A DNA stretch of 64,000 bases from NCBI RefSeq assembly GCF_043290135.1, contig NC_134710.1, positions 2,777,821 through 2,841,820 of the forward strand. Reading direction: 5' to 3'. Shown piece after piece: positions 50,214 through 61,300 of the stretch; position 1 is the first letter of the stretch; each line of letters starts with the position of its first letter. The notes under the pieces were generated by a model. That model did not search any database. It was not told the DNA's origin and saw nothing but the letters and a program-made list of their open reading frames with translations. A program made the position numbers and the translations under genes. The DNA is from Rhipicephalus microplus (lineage: Eukaryota > Arthropoda > Arachnida > Ixodida > Ixodidae).

Positions 50214-50515
50214 GTGTGAACCACCAAAGCACAACGGGTAGTTCTGTTTCAAGAGACTGAATGATCTGTTGTAACTTTCTGTGCTCTGTGCACTGTTCAG
50301 CAGCACTGCAATAGGCTGGGCGCCTAAGGGAGTCGCAACAAGCACCACGGTCACATTGGTTCGATTGGTTTGCAACTCACCACATGAGGCAGTGGAGTGC
50401 AGAAACACAATTTCCCTTGAAGTATTTACTACCTGCTTTCTTCTCATTATTGGTGTTACCACCAGCACTGCCGAGCAGCGGCCATCCTGGGACTTTGAAG
50501 TCTTTACATCAACTC
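50214..50515 (-). pseudogene. MULE-SWIM exon b: first half of transposase core
   Basis: Preceded by GTTCTTTGCAG and followed by donor GTAAAAG. Uninterrupted for 100 codons: VLVVTPIMRRKQVV, EIVFLHSTASCGELQ, NVTVVLVATPLGAQPIAVL, SYNRSFSLLKQNYPLCFGGS. The MULE family has FxDxT at the first catalytic site; here the Asp is His at about 50398. The first codon is split with exon a (A|GA, Arg), which supports the junction. It is the best preserved exon. Confidence 0.85.
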
Positions 50516-51756
50516 CTGCAAAGAACAAAACAGAGCGTTGGTACAAATTGTATTGTTACACCCTACTTTTAAAAAGAAATACCTCTAATGAAAGATTGTG
50601 TACATAATCAGAAAACTAGCGCAAAAGTCAAATCGTAACAAAAATAGCACACAACTAAATGGATTGAACTAAGAATTGAGCCAGAAAAAGCATGTAAATT
50701 ATTGTATTTGGCTGTAGTTCACTCATTTTGATGTGAGTTGAAATGAATTGAAGTGATCGAAAAATCACTTTTTTTATTTCGAAAACTACCAAGAGCGCCA
50801 TCCTTTAAAATTCATTTTTGTTTAAACAGCAGCATTGCTTAACGAGGATCTGTGATACCATTCGAACTTATTTTTTTAGCTAAGTTAAGTTTGCGCAGTT
50901 GCACAATAATATTTCAGTTAGATGCTCAGCACCACGTTAATCTTCTAGGTGCAGTCCACATACATTTAGGCTGAGCTCATCAATGGGTCAAGATTTTTGT
51001 CACCCCTGCTATTTCCACGTCTACCAGAAATGTTAATATTCGGATCCCGAGCTAGAAGGCAGCTTATTTGTCATACACCTACCATCTATATGCTGTGCTT
51101 TGTTTTCATGGAACTTATATACAGCTCATCAGGGCACGAAAACAAGCACCTTCACTTTCCTGGGGCACTGATGCAGGTTTTCACAGAAATGAAACTACAG
51201 TTCACTGTGATCAACTATGCTGCTTCTAAAGAGCACCAGTCCAACTGGACGACAACATAGTTTGGCTTGTCTACCTCGATATTCCATTCCACAAATAATT
51301 TGCAACAATGTGGAGGCTTGCATGACTTCTTGCAGTACATGCGTTCACATTAAGAAATAGTTACTTGTTCTCATTATTTAGTAAACATCAGTGAGTGCGA
51401 ATCGAAATGTTCTTTATCTTACAAATGAGAAATGCTGTTGTACTCCTGTTAGTATGTAGCTGCAGTGGTTAGAAAGTAGTTGGTTTCAATCGCAGTTCAA
51501 CAAGACACGGCAAACCCGGGCTCGTGCTCAGCGCTCATAAGCACTTTGACAATGTGAAAAGCACCAGCGTGAGACGCATAGATTGATATATTCTTCTGAC
51601 TGAACTCCTTCCACAGCTTTGCCCCTGATGTGCAAAACATAGTATAGTTAAAGACACAAATTTCAGTGAAGCAGACAGCCTCGGGACTACAGTACAACAC
51701 GTAGAGAGATTATATTAAACACGCCATCTATGGAGGCATGGCAGAATTCAACTTAC
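50516..51756 (-). other. First intron of the MULE-SWIM gene
   Basis: Bounded by GTAAGT at 51756-51751 and TTCTTTGCAG at 50525-50516. It contains a minus-strand open stretch at 51700-51497, but exon a joins exon b in phase without it, so I do not call it an exon. Confidence 0.6.
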
Positions 51757-52243
51757 TGCGTTGGGAGTAGGCCGGACTTTTTTCCGCCAGCTTGGTTAGT
51801 GGGTCAGAGTCATCACCGTGATCAGTTTTTCTCCAAATCTTGAAACATTGGTAGAGAAAGCCGGGTTTCCGGTTGTAAGAACTGTTGGCTGGCAAGACGG
51901 CACCGTTTTCTTCATAGCCAGTTTGCTCTTGTGTAAATCTAGAGCAGAAGCAGGACCCAGGCCATTACTGAAGATTTTTACAAAAGAGGCCCGAGTGTCA
52001 GCTTTGCTTTTGAGAAGATGGAGACCATGAGCACAGTCAAGCACATGATTATGGTTCTCATTTAGCTTTATGAGGGCCGCCAGGGGGACATCTTTCCTCA
52101 ATAAAGCGTCATTGCATTTTCACGGTGTTTTTCGTAACTTTTTGATCTTCACATTCGCAAATGCTGGGCAGTTGGTGGAATTTCTGCCAGCTGTTTTGTT
52201 GATTTCACTCTGCTGACATCACCACTTCTTGTGGAACACAAAT
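51757..52243 (-). pseudogene. MULE-SWIM exon a: N-terminal region
   Basis: Acceptor TTCTCCCAACAG precedes the exon and donor GTAAGT follows it. The frame starts FVFHKKW, hits TGA at 52221-52219, then continues CQQSEINK, NSTNCPAFANVKIKK. After a frameshift near 52130 it reads NDALLRKDVPLAALIKLNEN with HNHV, LLKSKADTRASFVKIFSNGL and PTVLTTGNPAFS. A second frameshift near 51850 gives CFKIWRK and PLTKLAEKSPAYSQR. The Cys/His spacing and basic phrase resemble a FLYWCH/FAR1-type DNA-binding domain. Conservation of many residues despite two shifts shows decay of a once-coding exon. Confidence 0.75.
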
Positions 52244-52249
52244 CTGTTG

Positions 52250-53140
52250 GGAGAAAATATAGCGATATGTTAGTTGAAAGAATATTTAGACATAATGACT
52301 TCAATTTGTAAATATGGGATACACTTGTTGACCGAAAAAATTCATTTTACCTAATCAAGCTTCAAAATAAAGGGTTATATCTCTTCACGTGTGTCTGTAT
52401 AACGATTGGCCCAGCCACCCAGAGTCTTGTGCATCGATGACTGAAATGTTGTGCGCACGAAGCACACATTTTCATTACGTTGCATAACATCGCGAGCGTG
52501 TGACCACGGATAAGCTCGCCAAACCGGAGAAAAGTCAACTAGGCGAACACGATGATCAACCTGTAACTCATGTAGCAGTCCTTATCCTAATCGAGGTTTA
52601 AGACGTATCACGTTCGATTACGATCCACACAACGTGTGATATCAACAAATCAAACTTTCAGGATCACTGGGTGATTACTAAACGCGCTTTAACTAACTCT
52701 GAAGACTTTTGCAACTCGCGCCGCAGTTCAAGGCAGCTTGAATGCGAGTTTTCGTGAACAAATCTGAACTTCGACTAGCGCGATGCATGCAATCTATGTA
52801 GGTACTCTCCCCAAATGAAAAGGCAGGTGCAAGCGTAACGCAAATAATTTCACTGAATGCGCCAGTCGCAAATAAAACTTAGTTTTGAGGAGTGCCTTTT
52901 CGGGTCGGCTATTTACCAGTCGACAATCCAATAAGGTTTTGTCGCCTCGCTGTAATTTGGCAGCCATGCGTAAGCATCTCCGTCCGTGTCGAGGGCATCG
53001 CGAAGCACACAGGTGTCCTCGGTGGAGGCTGCAGCATCTAACTCTTACGCGAAATTTTCTTGGCAGCATGTGCCTTCGTCGGCTACGATATTCACAGTAG
53101 GCACATACGCGATGCACTGGCACATATCAAGACTGGCAGC
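52250..53140. other. Region upstream of the MULE-SWIM exons
   Basis: A minus-strand ATG at 52967 opens 17 codons (MAAKLQRGDKTLLDCRL) ending at a GTAAAT donor at 52916. It could be a first exon, but its phase does not match exon a, so it is not annotated as one. Confidence 0.3.
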
Positions 53141-53142
53141 AC

Positions 53143-53688
53143 TGTAGGCATGAGGCCGCCACAGGCGTGAACTCCCGGGGGTGCCGCTCAGCGGCGGAAC
53201 AGCCGTCCGCCGGTCCCACTTTCCTCCTCGCATTCCTCCCTTTCCATCCTCGCATGTGTGATCCCTCGGGGAAACGAAATTACGCCGGCCGGTGCTCGCA
53301 ATCCCCCTTTCCCGGCACATGGAACGGGTTTCCCCTCCCTCAGCAAAAGAACGTATTCTTCCTCAGCGAAGGAATGCTCTCTCTGACACCGGCCAAGAAA
53401 GAAGTCAAACTTGCAACGCCCTGCGAGCCAAGGAAGACAACGACCAAGCTTTAAGCATCTACCCTTGTTATCTGTAATCTCTCTACGTGACATTTACGCA
53501 CTATTGCTAACGCATAGCAATAAAGTGTTGTTTGATGATCTAGCCTGTTGCCTTATTCGCCCCAACCCGTGTCACTGCGGTGACTCAAGCTACGCATATG
53601 AGACGTTAACCGTGCACGGTACGACTGTGTGCGGATGGAACATTAGCTAGGTTTCTGTGTCAGCCGTACATAGGATGGACCCCCTACA
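53143..53688 (+). repeat. 5' LTR of gypsy 1
   Basis: 546 bases from TGTAGGCATG to ACCCCCTACA, with the inverted ends TGTAGG/CCTACA. AATAAAG at 53519 is a plausible polyadenylation signal. Two bases later follows the primer site. Confidence 0.75.
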
Positions 53689-53690
53689 TC

Positions 53691-53706
53691 TGGCGCCCAC
53701 CGTAAC
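53691..53706 (+). promoter_or_regulatory. Primer binding site of gypsy 1
   Basis: TGGCGCCCACCGTAAC begins two bases after the LTR. TGGCGCCCA is a common start for primer sites in gypsy elements. It would pair with a tRNA 3' end. Confidence 0.75.
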
Positions 53707-53771
53707 GAATTTGGCAAAGCGGCTAGTTTTGTGGACGCGAGCAACTACCGACCGTACGAAGTACAACAGAC

Positions 53772-54712
53772 ATGTCGGAATTCCCAGATTTGTCAATGTT
53801 TTCTGATGTCGCCTCGCAGAGTGGCGATCCTTTGGCTAACGCGAGGGCACTGTTAAGACTTTCTGACCACGTATATTTATGGTCGCTTCACGCGCGACGA
53901 TCAGGCCGGTGCAGAGACCGCGGTAGTAGAGACTAGGCCTACGACGGAGAGTGCCACGCCAGGCACCTCGTCACCTCGAGACGCTAACAGAGAGGCGCCA
54001 CCACAAGTTGCGCCGACACACGCCGCAACTGTAGGTGAGTCTGCGGCAAACAGTTTGCCCTCGAGCGAAGTACTCTTACAAAATGCGCTGTCAGTAATGC
54101 AAAGCCTGCCTAGCGCCCCGCAGAATGCAGCGCTGGCCCCCGAGTAAAATGTGCGACCACGTGTCAAGGTAGACATGCCTACCTATACTGGTTACCCCGA
54201 CTGCAAGAGTGCCAACGAGTATCTTGACCGGTGGCTCCACTACTAGCAGACGACGGGCTTTGCGACGCCGAACTTCTCGAGTGCGCGGTCTCGGTGTCCC
54301 TCACGAAGCAAGCGGATCGATGGTTCCGACTAATCGGACATCGAGGCCGCGCGCTGGAAGAGTTCCGCGACAGCTTGTCGGCGAATCCATACCGGCTAAT
54401 TATGAGTGGCGTTTGCGGAGGGAATTGTAGCTACGAACACAGTATTCGGATGAATCCTTGCTGGAGTATGCACGGGCGATGGACGAACTGTGTAGTATCG
54501 TCTCGCAAATCCTCACGCCACCAACGCAAGAAAGCCGAGCACATTACGCGACAAGCGCACCCGAGTTTTGTGGCGCATTTCAGGGGATGCAAGTTCACGA
54601 ACCTAGAAGAATTCGCCACCGAGGCGAAGCGCATACTAGGGGACATCCTCACTGCGCGATCGTATCGCCCACCTCCACCCGCAGCGCAGTCAATCGAGCC
54701 TCGCTGTGCGTG
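53772..54712 (+). pseudogene. Gypsy 1 Gag, capsid region
   Basis: Starts ATG 53772 (MSEFPDLSMFSDVASQSG). After frame changes it reads KVDMPTYTGYPDCKSANEYL, DAELLECAVSVSLTKQADRW, EEFRDSL, then YEWRLRREL, LLEYARAMDEL, RQAHPSFVAHFRGCKFTNL and EEFATEAKRILGDILTARSY. This is the capsid pattern of arthropod gypsy Gag. It ends RPPPPAAQSIEPRCAW where a repeat-C copy interrupts. At least five frameshifts or stops. The protein would form the particle. Confidence 0.8.
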
Positions 54713-54945
54713 GAATGGTGGTGGTGGTAGTGGTTAGATGAGAAAAGGCACCTAATTTCTGCAACCCGGTCGGGAGCACGGCGCAGTGCCTGCGGGGAAG
54801 GGAAAAGGGAGAAAAGTGGAAAGAAGAGGAAAGACTAATTGAGCAGTGGAACGGTCGTCATCAACAGAAGCAGCAGTCCAGAAGCAAGGATAGGGGCGGC
54901 AAGGGCCCCTTCCTCAGCGGTAGCGTGGAATGACGGCGTGGTAGA
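54713..54945 (+). repeat. Dispersed repeat C, copy 3
   Basis: Starts AATGGTGGTGGTGGTAGTGG and contains AAAGGCACCTAATTTCTG and GGCGCAGTGCC, matching 13388-13640. It interrupts the gypsy 1 gag after the codons for CAW. Confidence 0.75.
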
Positions 54946-55611
54946 TTAAGAAGCGTTTACACTCTAAAAAAAAAAGGGGGGGGGGGGGAGCGAGAGTGGA
55001 GAAACGGGCTCCGTTTCTCCTTCGGAGCAGCGACTTTCTCTCTTTCGGGCGCTTTACCCGTCACGCCCTCTCGCGGCGAGAAGCGAAGGACCAACGTTTC
55101 TCCTTCAGTGTTCAAGTTCCTCCTCAACCACGGGCGTCTTGCACGTGCGCATGCGCACGCCGAGCCTAGCCGGCCGCAGCCAGTCGCGTGCGATTACTTC
55201 TACCTACTATTGGTGCGAGCAATGCAGGAGTGCCATTTATACCTTTGTTTTATTGGTGTAGAATAAAAGCCTTGTTTTTTATCGCTAGGCACTCGCACAA
55301 TGCTTCCCACACTTCCGTGTGTGTCTCCTGTCGTTTCGGACTACCAATATGTCACAAATACAAGGAGCTCTGCTCCCCTAAACAGCCTTGTTTTATCAAT
55401 TACCTTAGACTGCCCACAAATGATTGATTTTTTCGGTGTCGACACACTTGGTAAGCAAACGCGTTTTTAGTTTCGCACGGCACCAATAGCACTCATCAAC
55501 TTAACGAGGCGCATAAAAAAGCATCACAGTTCACTTTTCATTATTCTAGGAAACGTGATAACACTGAATAGTCCATGCGTGAAAGCACGATCATATACAA
55601 TTGGTAGAGTT

Positions 55612-55830
55612 ATACGTGCCGTTACCACTATATGATTATCAGTCACGCTGTGATAGTGTTTGTGGATGAATTTCGACCCACTGGATATTTTGATGTGAAT
55701 CCAAACATAAGCACATGGGTCTTCTTTGCGTTTTCCACCCATAAAAATACGGCTGCCGTGGCTGCGAGCCGAAGCTGTGCCCTCCAGCATAGTCACACGA
55801 CACCCAATGAGGCTATGCTACCACGGCAGG
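55612..55830 (-). mobile_element. Strongly diverged Ruka-like SINE, copy 8
   Basis: The order of landmarks is Ruka: ACCACTATATGATTATCAGT, ATGAATTTCGACCCACTGG, CATAAGCACATGGGTCTTC and GGCTATGCTACCACGGCAGG at the head. Identity is perhaps 70 percent by eye, so it is among the oldest copies here. Confidence 0.7.
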
Positions 55831-56269
55831 TGAAAGCAGAAAGGGATACGGGCTGCAAAGTTTAACCAAGCGTTTATTTGCCAGAGTGGTTACGATCATT
55901 AGAAACGCTTTAAACGTCATTATAACTACACTGTTTGAAAAGTAAATCAATGGCTTTTGTCAATTAAAAAATTTCAATCGCATGTGTTTTGTCTTGCCTA
56001 TGCCAGCACTTAGAGTTAGGACGGAATTGAGCACGTGATCAGAATGCGTCTCTCATCCACATGCTTCTTCATTGTCGTGCGAAACTCAACACAAGATGCA
56101 CTTCTAGTAACAGCTGTGCAAAGCAGGTAAGTACTAACCCTCTCCCTCACATTTGTGAACAGAATATTCAAAATCCAGAGTAATAGTAACCACTTCAGCC
56201 ACACGCTAACACGTGTGAGTGCCTTTATGGCGAACTGTTGATTGTACTTTTGTTCATTCAGTTCCCTCA

Positions 56270-56381
56270 TGTATGTATGTATGTATGTATGTATGTATGT
56301 ATGTATGTATGTATGTATGTATGTATGTATGTATGTATGTATGTATGTATGTATGTATGTATGTATGTATGTATGTATGTA
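56270..56381. repeat. (ATGT)n microsatellite
   Basis: About 28 units of ATGT. Produces spurious Met-Tyr-Val-Cys frames. Confidence 0.95.
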
Positions 56382-57349
56382 TACTATGTGTTCTTATGTG
56401 TAGCTGTATGCATTGCATCAGCATATATTGGGCGTCCAGTGTCAGTGAGTAATCAATGAATGGGCTGGGCTGACTCGTCAACTATCCGCTAGGGAGGCGT
56501 GCGGGTATGTCAACGTACGTCGCCGCAGGCAACTTTTTTAGTATCGCTCAGTCCCTCTAGATGGCACCAGCTACCACCTACTTCATGGCTGTGACACTCT
56601 CACACCTCCAGCTACTTATACAACGTTGAACATCTATCTATCGAAACTGCACTGCTGAGTCAGAATGGTTTCGCTGCGATTTAGTCTACGGTTTGGAGGC
56701 ACAACTTGTAGCCTGCGGCCCCGTAAACGCGTGGATAACGTCGCTACACTATGAGAATCTGCGAGAAATACAGCAAGCCTATCAGACACTCACCGGGTGA
56801 GAACTCCGCTGTATCCGTGTGTTTCAAAGGGAACGTCATCTCACTGGCGTAAAGAAACCTACTAGCTCCATCGTTCTGCTTCGCGATGTTTTTTCACTAC
56901 CATAGGTTCATCTGCTTGATCATATAATAATTTCGTTCGATATTAAGCCTAGAAGGACCGTTTTTCGTAATTTTCAGTGCCGTGTACTCCTTATCAGTCG
57001 AGAATCGATGCATTCGCGAGGCCTACTCGCTTCGCTGACCCGGGGTCAGCCATCTTGATTCTCATGGACAGAAACATGTTTCTCTTTGTCAAAAGGAGCA
57101 ATGTTTCTTCATTTCAAGATGAACATTGCGGACATCGCCGTTTCCCCTTAAATGACGAGAGCGTCACTCTATTTTTTAAGAGTGTAGGGGTAACGCGTCA
57201 GCATCATTCGCTCATGAGCGCGTACCACGTGGTTGGGAGCTGTCAGACCGCGCTTTCGAGCCATACGCTTACGCGCTCCGTTTGGCCCACGCCGCCCCCA
57301 CGCGTAACATTCCATGACAGGCGCACGCAGTCCAGACGAGGCTTAACGA

Positions 57350-57600
57350 GCGGTTGAACCCGGAGCTGAGACCACCTGATCGAGGCGACTTACGATCGAG
57401 TCGGTGTGGTTTCCGTGGTCCTTGCTATCGGTGCGGCGTGCCAGGTACATCGCCCGCGAATGCGACCACACACTGGGTCAGGAGCAAACGCGTGGTTCTG
57501 GAAACAAACGGTGCCGCGGGCGAACCACATCGCAGACCGCGCGACGATCAGTTGTTCCACCAATGTGTTCAGATCACTTGAACCCTAAGTCTGTCGTGCA
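57350..57600 (+). pseudogene. Gypsy 1 Gag zinc knuckle
   Basis: Two frames overlap to give CYRCGVPG and then, after one frameshift near 57448, HRPRE/YIARECDHTLGQEQ: the CCHC pattern CxxCGxxGHxxxxC with its His region at the shift. Basic residues follow. It would bind the element RNA. It follows directly on the gag C-terminus when the insertion is ignored. Confidence 0.75.
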
Positions 57601-57624
57601 AGTGAGGCCATAGACTCGCCCACG

Positions 57625-58310
57625 CCGCTAATGGAGTTAGCGATAGCACGGAAGAAGTTCATAGAACTTTTGGATACTGGGGCAAGCGCTTGTTTATTCG
57701 GCAATGATGTGTTGCATCATCTTCGCGAGAACAATATCCGCTTGAGACAAAACAACACCACCTTCCGCCTCGCTACAGACACCACACAATCGAGTGGCGC
57801 GGCTAGGTTAGTGATCCACTGGCAATGACTTGTGAGGCGACAACGTTTCGTGCATCTTTCTGGGCTGCAATGTTTCTAATCCTGGGTCATGACTTCCTCG
57901 CCAAGTCGGGTATTGTCATTGACATTGCAAATGGCGGTTACCGAGAGCACGATGGAGATGCGCTAAAGGTTTTCTCGAAGGCCCCCGCATTTGCAATGGC
58001 ATGCTATTCGCAGGGAGAAGCGCAAGTACGCGAGCAGCAAAGCGTTTTTTGGAAAAAAAAATCTTGTGACGGAGAGACAAACCAAGAGCAACGCCCCATC
58101 TGCATTTCTTCCAAAAAAGATATATTAAAAAGAAAGTTTCTCGAAGCAGCAAAGTGGAAGTGGTTGAAAAACGGGCACTTCCCTCGAACCACACAAGCAC
58201 TTTGATCACCCAAGAAACACCAGCGTTTTCCTCTTTCTCCGGTGAAGACACAACGCTGCTTTCACCCCCTCCAAGGCGAAAGCTTGCCAATATCTATGGC
58301 TGAGTGTCAA
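57625..58310 (+). pseudogene. Gypsy 1 protease
   Basis: Retropepsin-type aspartic protease. KFIELLDTGASACLFGNDVL holds the DTGA active site at about 57673-57684. FRLATDTTQSSGAARLVIHW follows, then a frameshift at about 57828, and LILGHDFLAKSGIVIDIANG in the next frame, the ILGxDFL motif of gypsy proteases. After SWNGGYRE-like sequence the frame degenerates. It is cut at 58341 by gypsy 2. Confidence 0.85.
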
Positions 58311-58341
58311 AAAATTCTTCAGTTCTCCCGCTCCATTATAT

Positions 58342-58633
58342 TGTCACGCACGGTTGAAAAGTAGACTTTAATACAAATAGATAAACGGGCAAACTTCTTC
58401 CCCACAAAAAAAAAACAAGTTAGAGAAAAAAATGTTTACGTCCAGTACACCTTGACTTCTTCCACCTCGTCGTCTTCTCTTATCCCACGGAGCTCATACG
58501 TGCCTGAGTTGCCAATGTCGATCCTGGTATTCCCCACCGGCGCTTCGCTTATTCTGTTTCGCATGCACACCAGAGGCAACATTGAGGGCGTAGCAAACGA
58601 CTGGCGTGCGAACTTTAAATGTATCTTGCGTGA
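58342..58633 (-). repeat. 3' LTR of gypsy 2
   Basis: Runs TGTCACGCACGG to CTTGCGTGA. About 85-88 percent identical by eye to the other LTR, so the insertion is not recent. Confidence 0.85.
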
Positions 58634-58671
58634 TTATCCCCCTTCTGAAAATGTTTCGTCCCGATGCCTGT

Positions 58672-59118
58672 TTAGGTTCCAGGCTGGTATTGTATATTTA
58701 TACCGGTAGTAGCAGGCATCATCAAGCCATGTTGCTTCATTGCACATTGTCTTTTATGGCATGGCTTCATTTGGATGACGTGCACAGTTTTTGTGCGACG
58801 CCACCGTCTGGATGATGTTAGTTGCTCCTCTGGAACAACTTTATCGTTCAAAGGACCAAGCTGGCGAAGCACCTTGTAGGAGTCAAAATAACGTCGAAGT
58901 AGCTTTTCGGAGAGCCCACGTACGCGTACGGGTGTCCATATCCGTACTTTGTCTACAGGAGCATACTTGACGTCTCTTCCTCGCAATTTATACCGATCGG
59001 CATCGCCTTTCTGTTGCTGCTGAATGTGATGTCGTGCCAGCTGCCTTGCTTCTTCAACTCTTTGCGTGAAGTCACTGGTGCTATGGTCCTCGTCGGAGTT
59101 ATCACCGACAGGTAACAT
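58672..59118 (-). pseudogene. Gypsy 2 integrase C-terminal domain
   Basis: 149-codon open frame: FTQRVEEARQLARHHIQQQQ, VDKVRIWTPVRVRGLSEKLL, RRYFDSYKVLRQLGPLNDKV and HVIQMKPCHK. This is the GPY/F-type module of gypsy integrases (xxGPYxVLxxLG with DS for GP here). It closes at 58672, near the 3' LTR. Confidence 0.8.
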
Positions 59119-59163
59119 TGCATCTAGAGGCGTCGTGACTGTTCCAAATTGAAAATGTGTCGT

Positions 59164-59960
59164 TCATGTTGTCTCCTGCACAGCGTATGCGAACGTTGCG
59201 TACGGTATTATTTTGTCCCATGTTCGATGCTCTAAGTCGATGTACATCGACAACATGTCAGTTAACGTTCTGTTGAGCTGTTCTGTCAATCCATTCGCTT
59301 GGGGATGATACGCCGTAGTTTTTATATAACTTGTGTGTGTCAATCTCGTGATGGAATTTCTCAGGTCAGCTGTAAAAGCTGTTCCCCGATCCGTGATTAG
59401 CCTAGTAGGAGCTGCATGCTGCAGTCCAATGTTGGTCACGAAGAATTCGGCAACTTCCACAGCCGTTCTCCGAACAAGCGATACTTTCTCCGGATATCTA
59501 GTTAAATAATCTGTTTCAACAGTGATCCATCACTTCCCTGATAACGGCGGGCGAAATGGGCCAAGTAAGTCCATTCCTACTTGCGCGAAAGGGGCATCTG
59601 GTGGCGCTATAGCTTGGAGGAGACCAGCTGGTTTCATTGGTGGTGTTTTGCGCCTATGGCAATCTCGGCAGGTTCTTACGTAGTGCTGCACATATATCAG
59701 CAACTTTGGCCAGTAGTATTTCGTGCAAATATGTGCCAGCGTTCGGGTCACTTGCAAATGTCCTGCTGATGGGTCATCGTGGCATGCTTCCAAGATCTTG
59801 GGTCGTAGCGCTGTAGGAACGACAAGGAGGAATTTCTCCGGACTGGCTTCGAAATTTCTCTTGTACTAGACGTCATTTTGGAGGATGAACGACTATAGGC
59901 TTTGGGAAAAACACGAGGAAAGTGAACGGGTTGTCCCTGTAAGTACTTGATCAGCAGCAC
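59164..59960 (-). pseudogene. Gypsy 2 integrase
   Basis: HHCC zinc finger: ACHDDPSAGHLQVTRT then CRDCHRRK. Catalytic core: PFAQVGMDLLGPF (first Asp), LITDRGTAFTADL (second Asp) and NGLTEQLNRTLTDM (Glu), the D,D-35-E triad, all three residues kept. One TAA at about 59530 and a frameshift at about 59800 break the frame. It would insert the cDNA. Confidence 0.88.
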
Positions 59961-60012
59961 TAACTCAGGATTAGATTTCTACTGCTGTGCCATCTCTAAT
60001 GCAGTAAGAGAT

Positions 60013-60599
60013 TCAAAAAAGGACATCCTGTTCGCTCTCCATAGAGGTTGCTTCCGTGAAATTAACCGGGACACGTGACAAACAGTGAGCACAACTGTGC
60101 TTGCAACCAGACTCATAAACGACCGTTATGCCGTATTCCTGCAGTTGTAGGCTCCATCTCGCAAGACGTCCCAATGAGGCTTTGAGATTTGCCAGCCAGC
60201 ACAGTGAATCGTGATCACTGATGGCTCGAAAAGCTCTTCCGTATGAGTATGGCCTAAACTTTCTTATTGCCCAAACCACCACAAGGCGTTCTTTTTCTGT
60301 CTTTGAGTAACTGGCCTCAGCCTTCTAAAGTGTACGACTAGCGTACGCAGTAACCTGCTCTACACCATCGTGCCGCTGAACGAAGACGGCCCCGAGACGC
60401 AAGTTGCTTGCGTCAGTGTGAATACCAGTATCGGCTTTCTCGTCAAAATGTGCGAGGACTGGATGGCTCTGAATGCGGTGTCGCAGCTCTTTGAAGGCAT
60501 CGTCCTGTTACTTCAGCCAAATGAAAGGCGCATCTTCCTTTAGAAGTCGCGTTAGAGGTTCAGCGATCTTCGAAAACATTTTTACGAAGCGCCGGTTAA
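60013..60599 (-). pseudogene. Gypsy 2 RNase H
   Basis: Begins with the RT thumb/connection RFVKMFSKIAEPLTRLLKED, then PVLAHFDEKADTGIHTDASN, GAVFVQRHDG and TAYASRTL. After one TAG (about 60327) it reads [20 protein letters not shown] and [24 protein letters not shown]. These are the D, E and D blocks of gypsy RNase H. It would degrade the RNA strand after copying. Confidence 0.82.
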
Positions 60600-61300
60600 G
60601 CGCAAAGTCCTAGGAACCATCTAACTGCCTTTTTGTTTGTCGGTTTAGAAAATTTTTGTACTGCGTGGTCTTCTCAGGGTCCGGACGAATACTTTCACCA
60701 TTGAAAACATGCACAAGAAAAATGAGCTCTTGGAAGCTGAAGTGGTGTTTCTGTGGTTTTATCATCAGGCCCACCAAACTAATAGGTTCAAGCAGAGGTC
60801 GCAGTCGTTTGACATGCTGCTCGAAGGTAACCGAAAAAACCACAACATCGTCCAGATAAACGAGAAGAGACTACCACATCAGTCCGGAAAGCACACTGTC
60901 CATCATCCGCTGAATTGTGGCGGGAGCGGAACAAAGGCCGAATGAAAGTACTTTAAATTCGTATAGCCCATCCGGTGTCACGAATGCAGTTTTTTCACGA
61001 TATCAATCGTACACTTCTATCTGCCAGTACGCACTTTTAAAGTCAAGGGAAGAAAATAACTTCGCATCTCGTAGTCTATCGAGAGTATTGTCAATCCTGG
61101 GAAGAGGATAAACATCTCGCTTAGTGACGCAGTTCAGCCGTCGGTAGTCTACACAGAATTGTAAGGACTCGTATTTTTTTTTACGAGTACCACCGGTGAG
61201 GCCCATGGAGGCCGACGGTGAGGCCGACGGCTGAATCACATTGTCTTTGAGCATTTCTTTGACCTGATCTCCGATCACTTTTCTTTCCTTTCGTAACACC
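60600..61300 (-). pseudogene. Gypsy 2 reverse transcriptase
   Basis: RKKKYESLQFCVDYRRLNCV, VYPLPRIDNTLDRLRDAKLF and SSLDFKSAYWQIEV (motif A Asp present) run to a stop at 61003. LSFGLCSAPATIQRMMDSVL follows in another frame. The catalytic YLDD lies at 60847-60858 with VVVFSVTFEQHVKRL after it. Stops interrupt at about 61000, 60870 and 60612. Confidence 0.88.

Larger units (their letters stand above)
54958..57186. mobile_element. TIR element with TA ends inside gypsy 1
   Basis: TACACTCTAAAAAA at 54958 and TTTTTTAAGAGTGTA ending at 57186 are inverted ends, and both begin or end with TA, the target of mariner-type elements. No transposase is recognisable within 2.2 kb. A run of 14 G follows the left end. 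The TIR beyond the first 14 bases is weakly conserved, so boundaries are moderately sure. Confidence 0.55.

Noticed and set aside
51497..51700. Extra exon between exons a and b of the MULE-SWIM gene
   Set aside because: Exon a joins exon b in phase without it, and including it would break the conserved join before VDVKTSKSQ.
52917..52967. Possible first exon of the MULE-SWIM gene (MAAKLQRGDKTLL...)
   Set aside because: The donor is plausible but the codon phase does not match the next exon; kept only as a remark.
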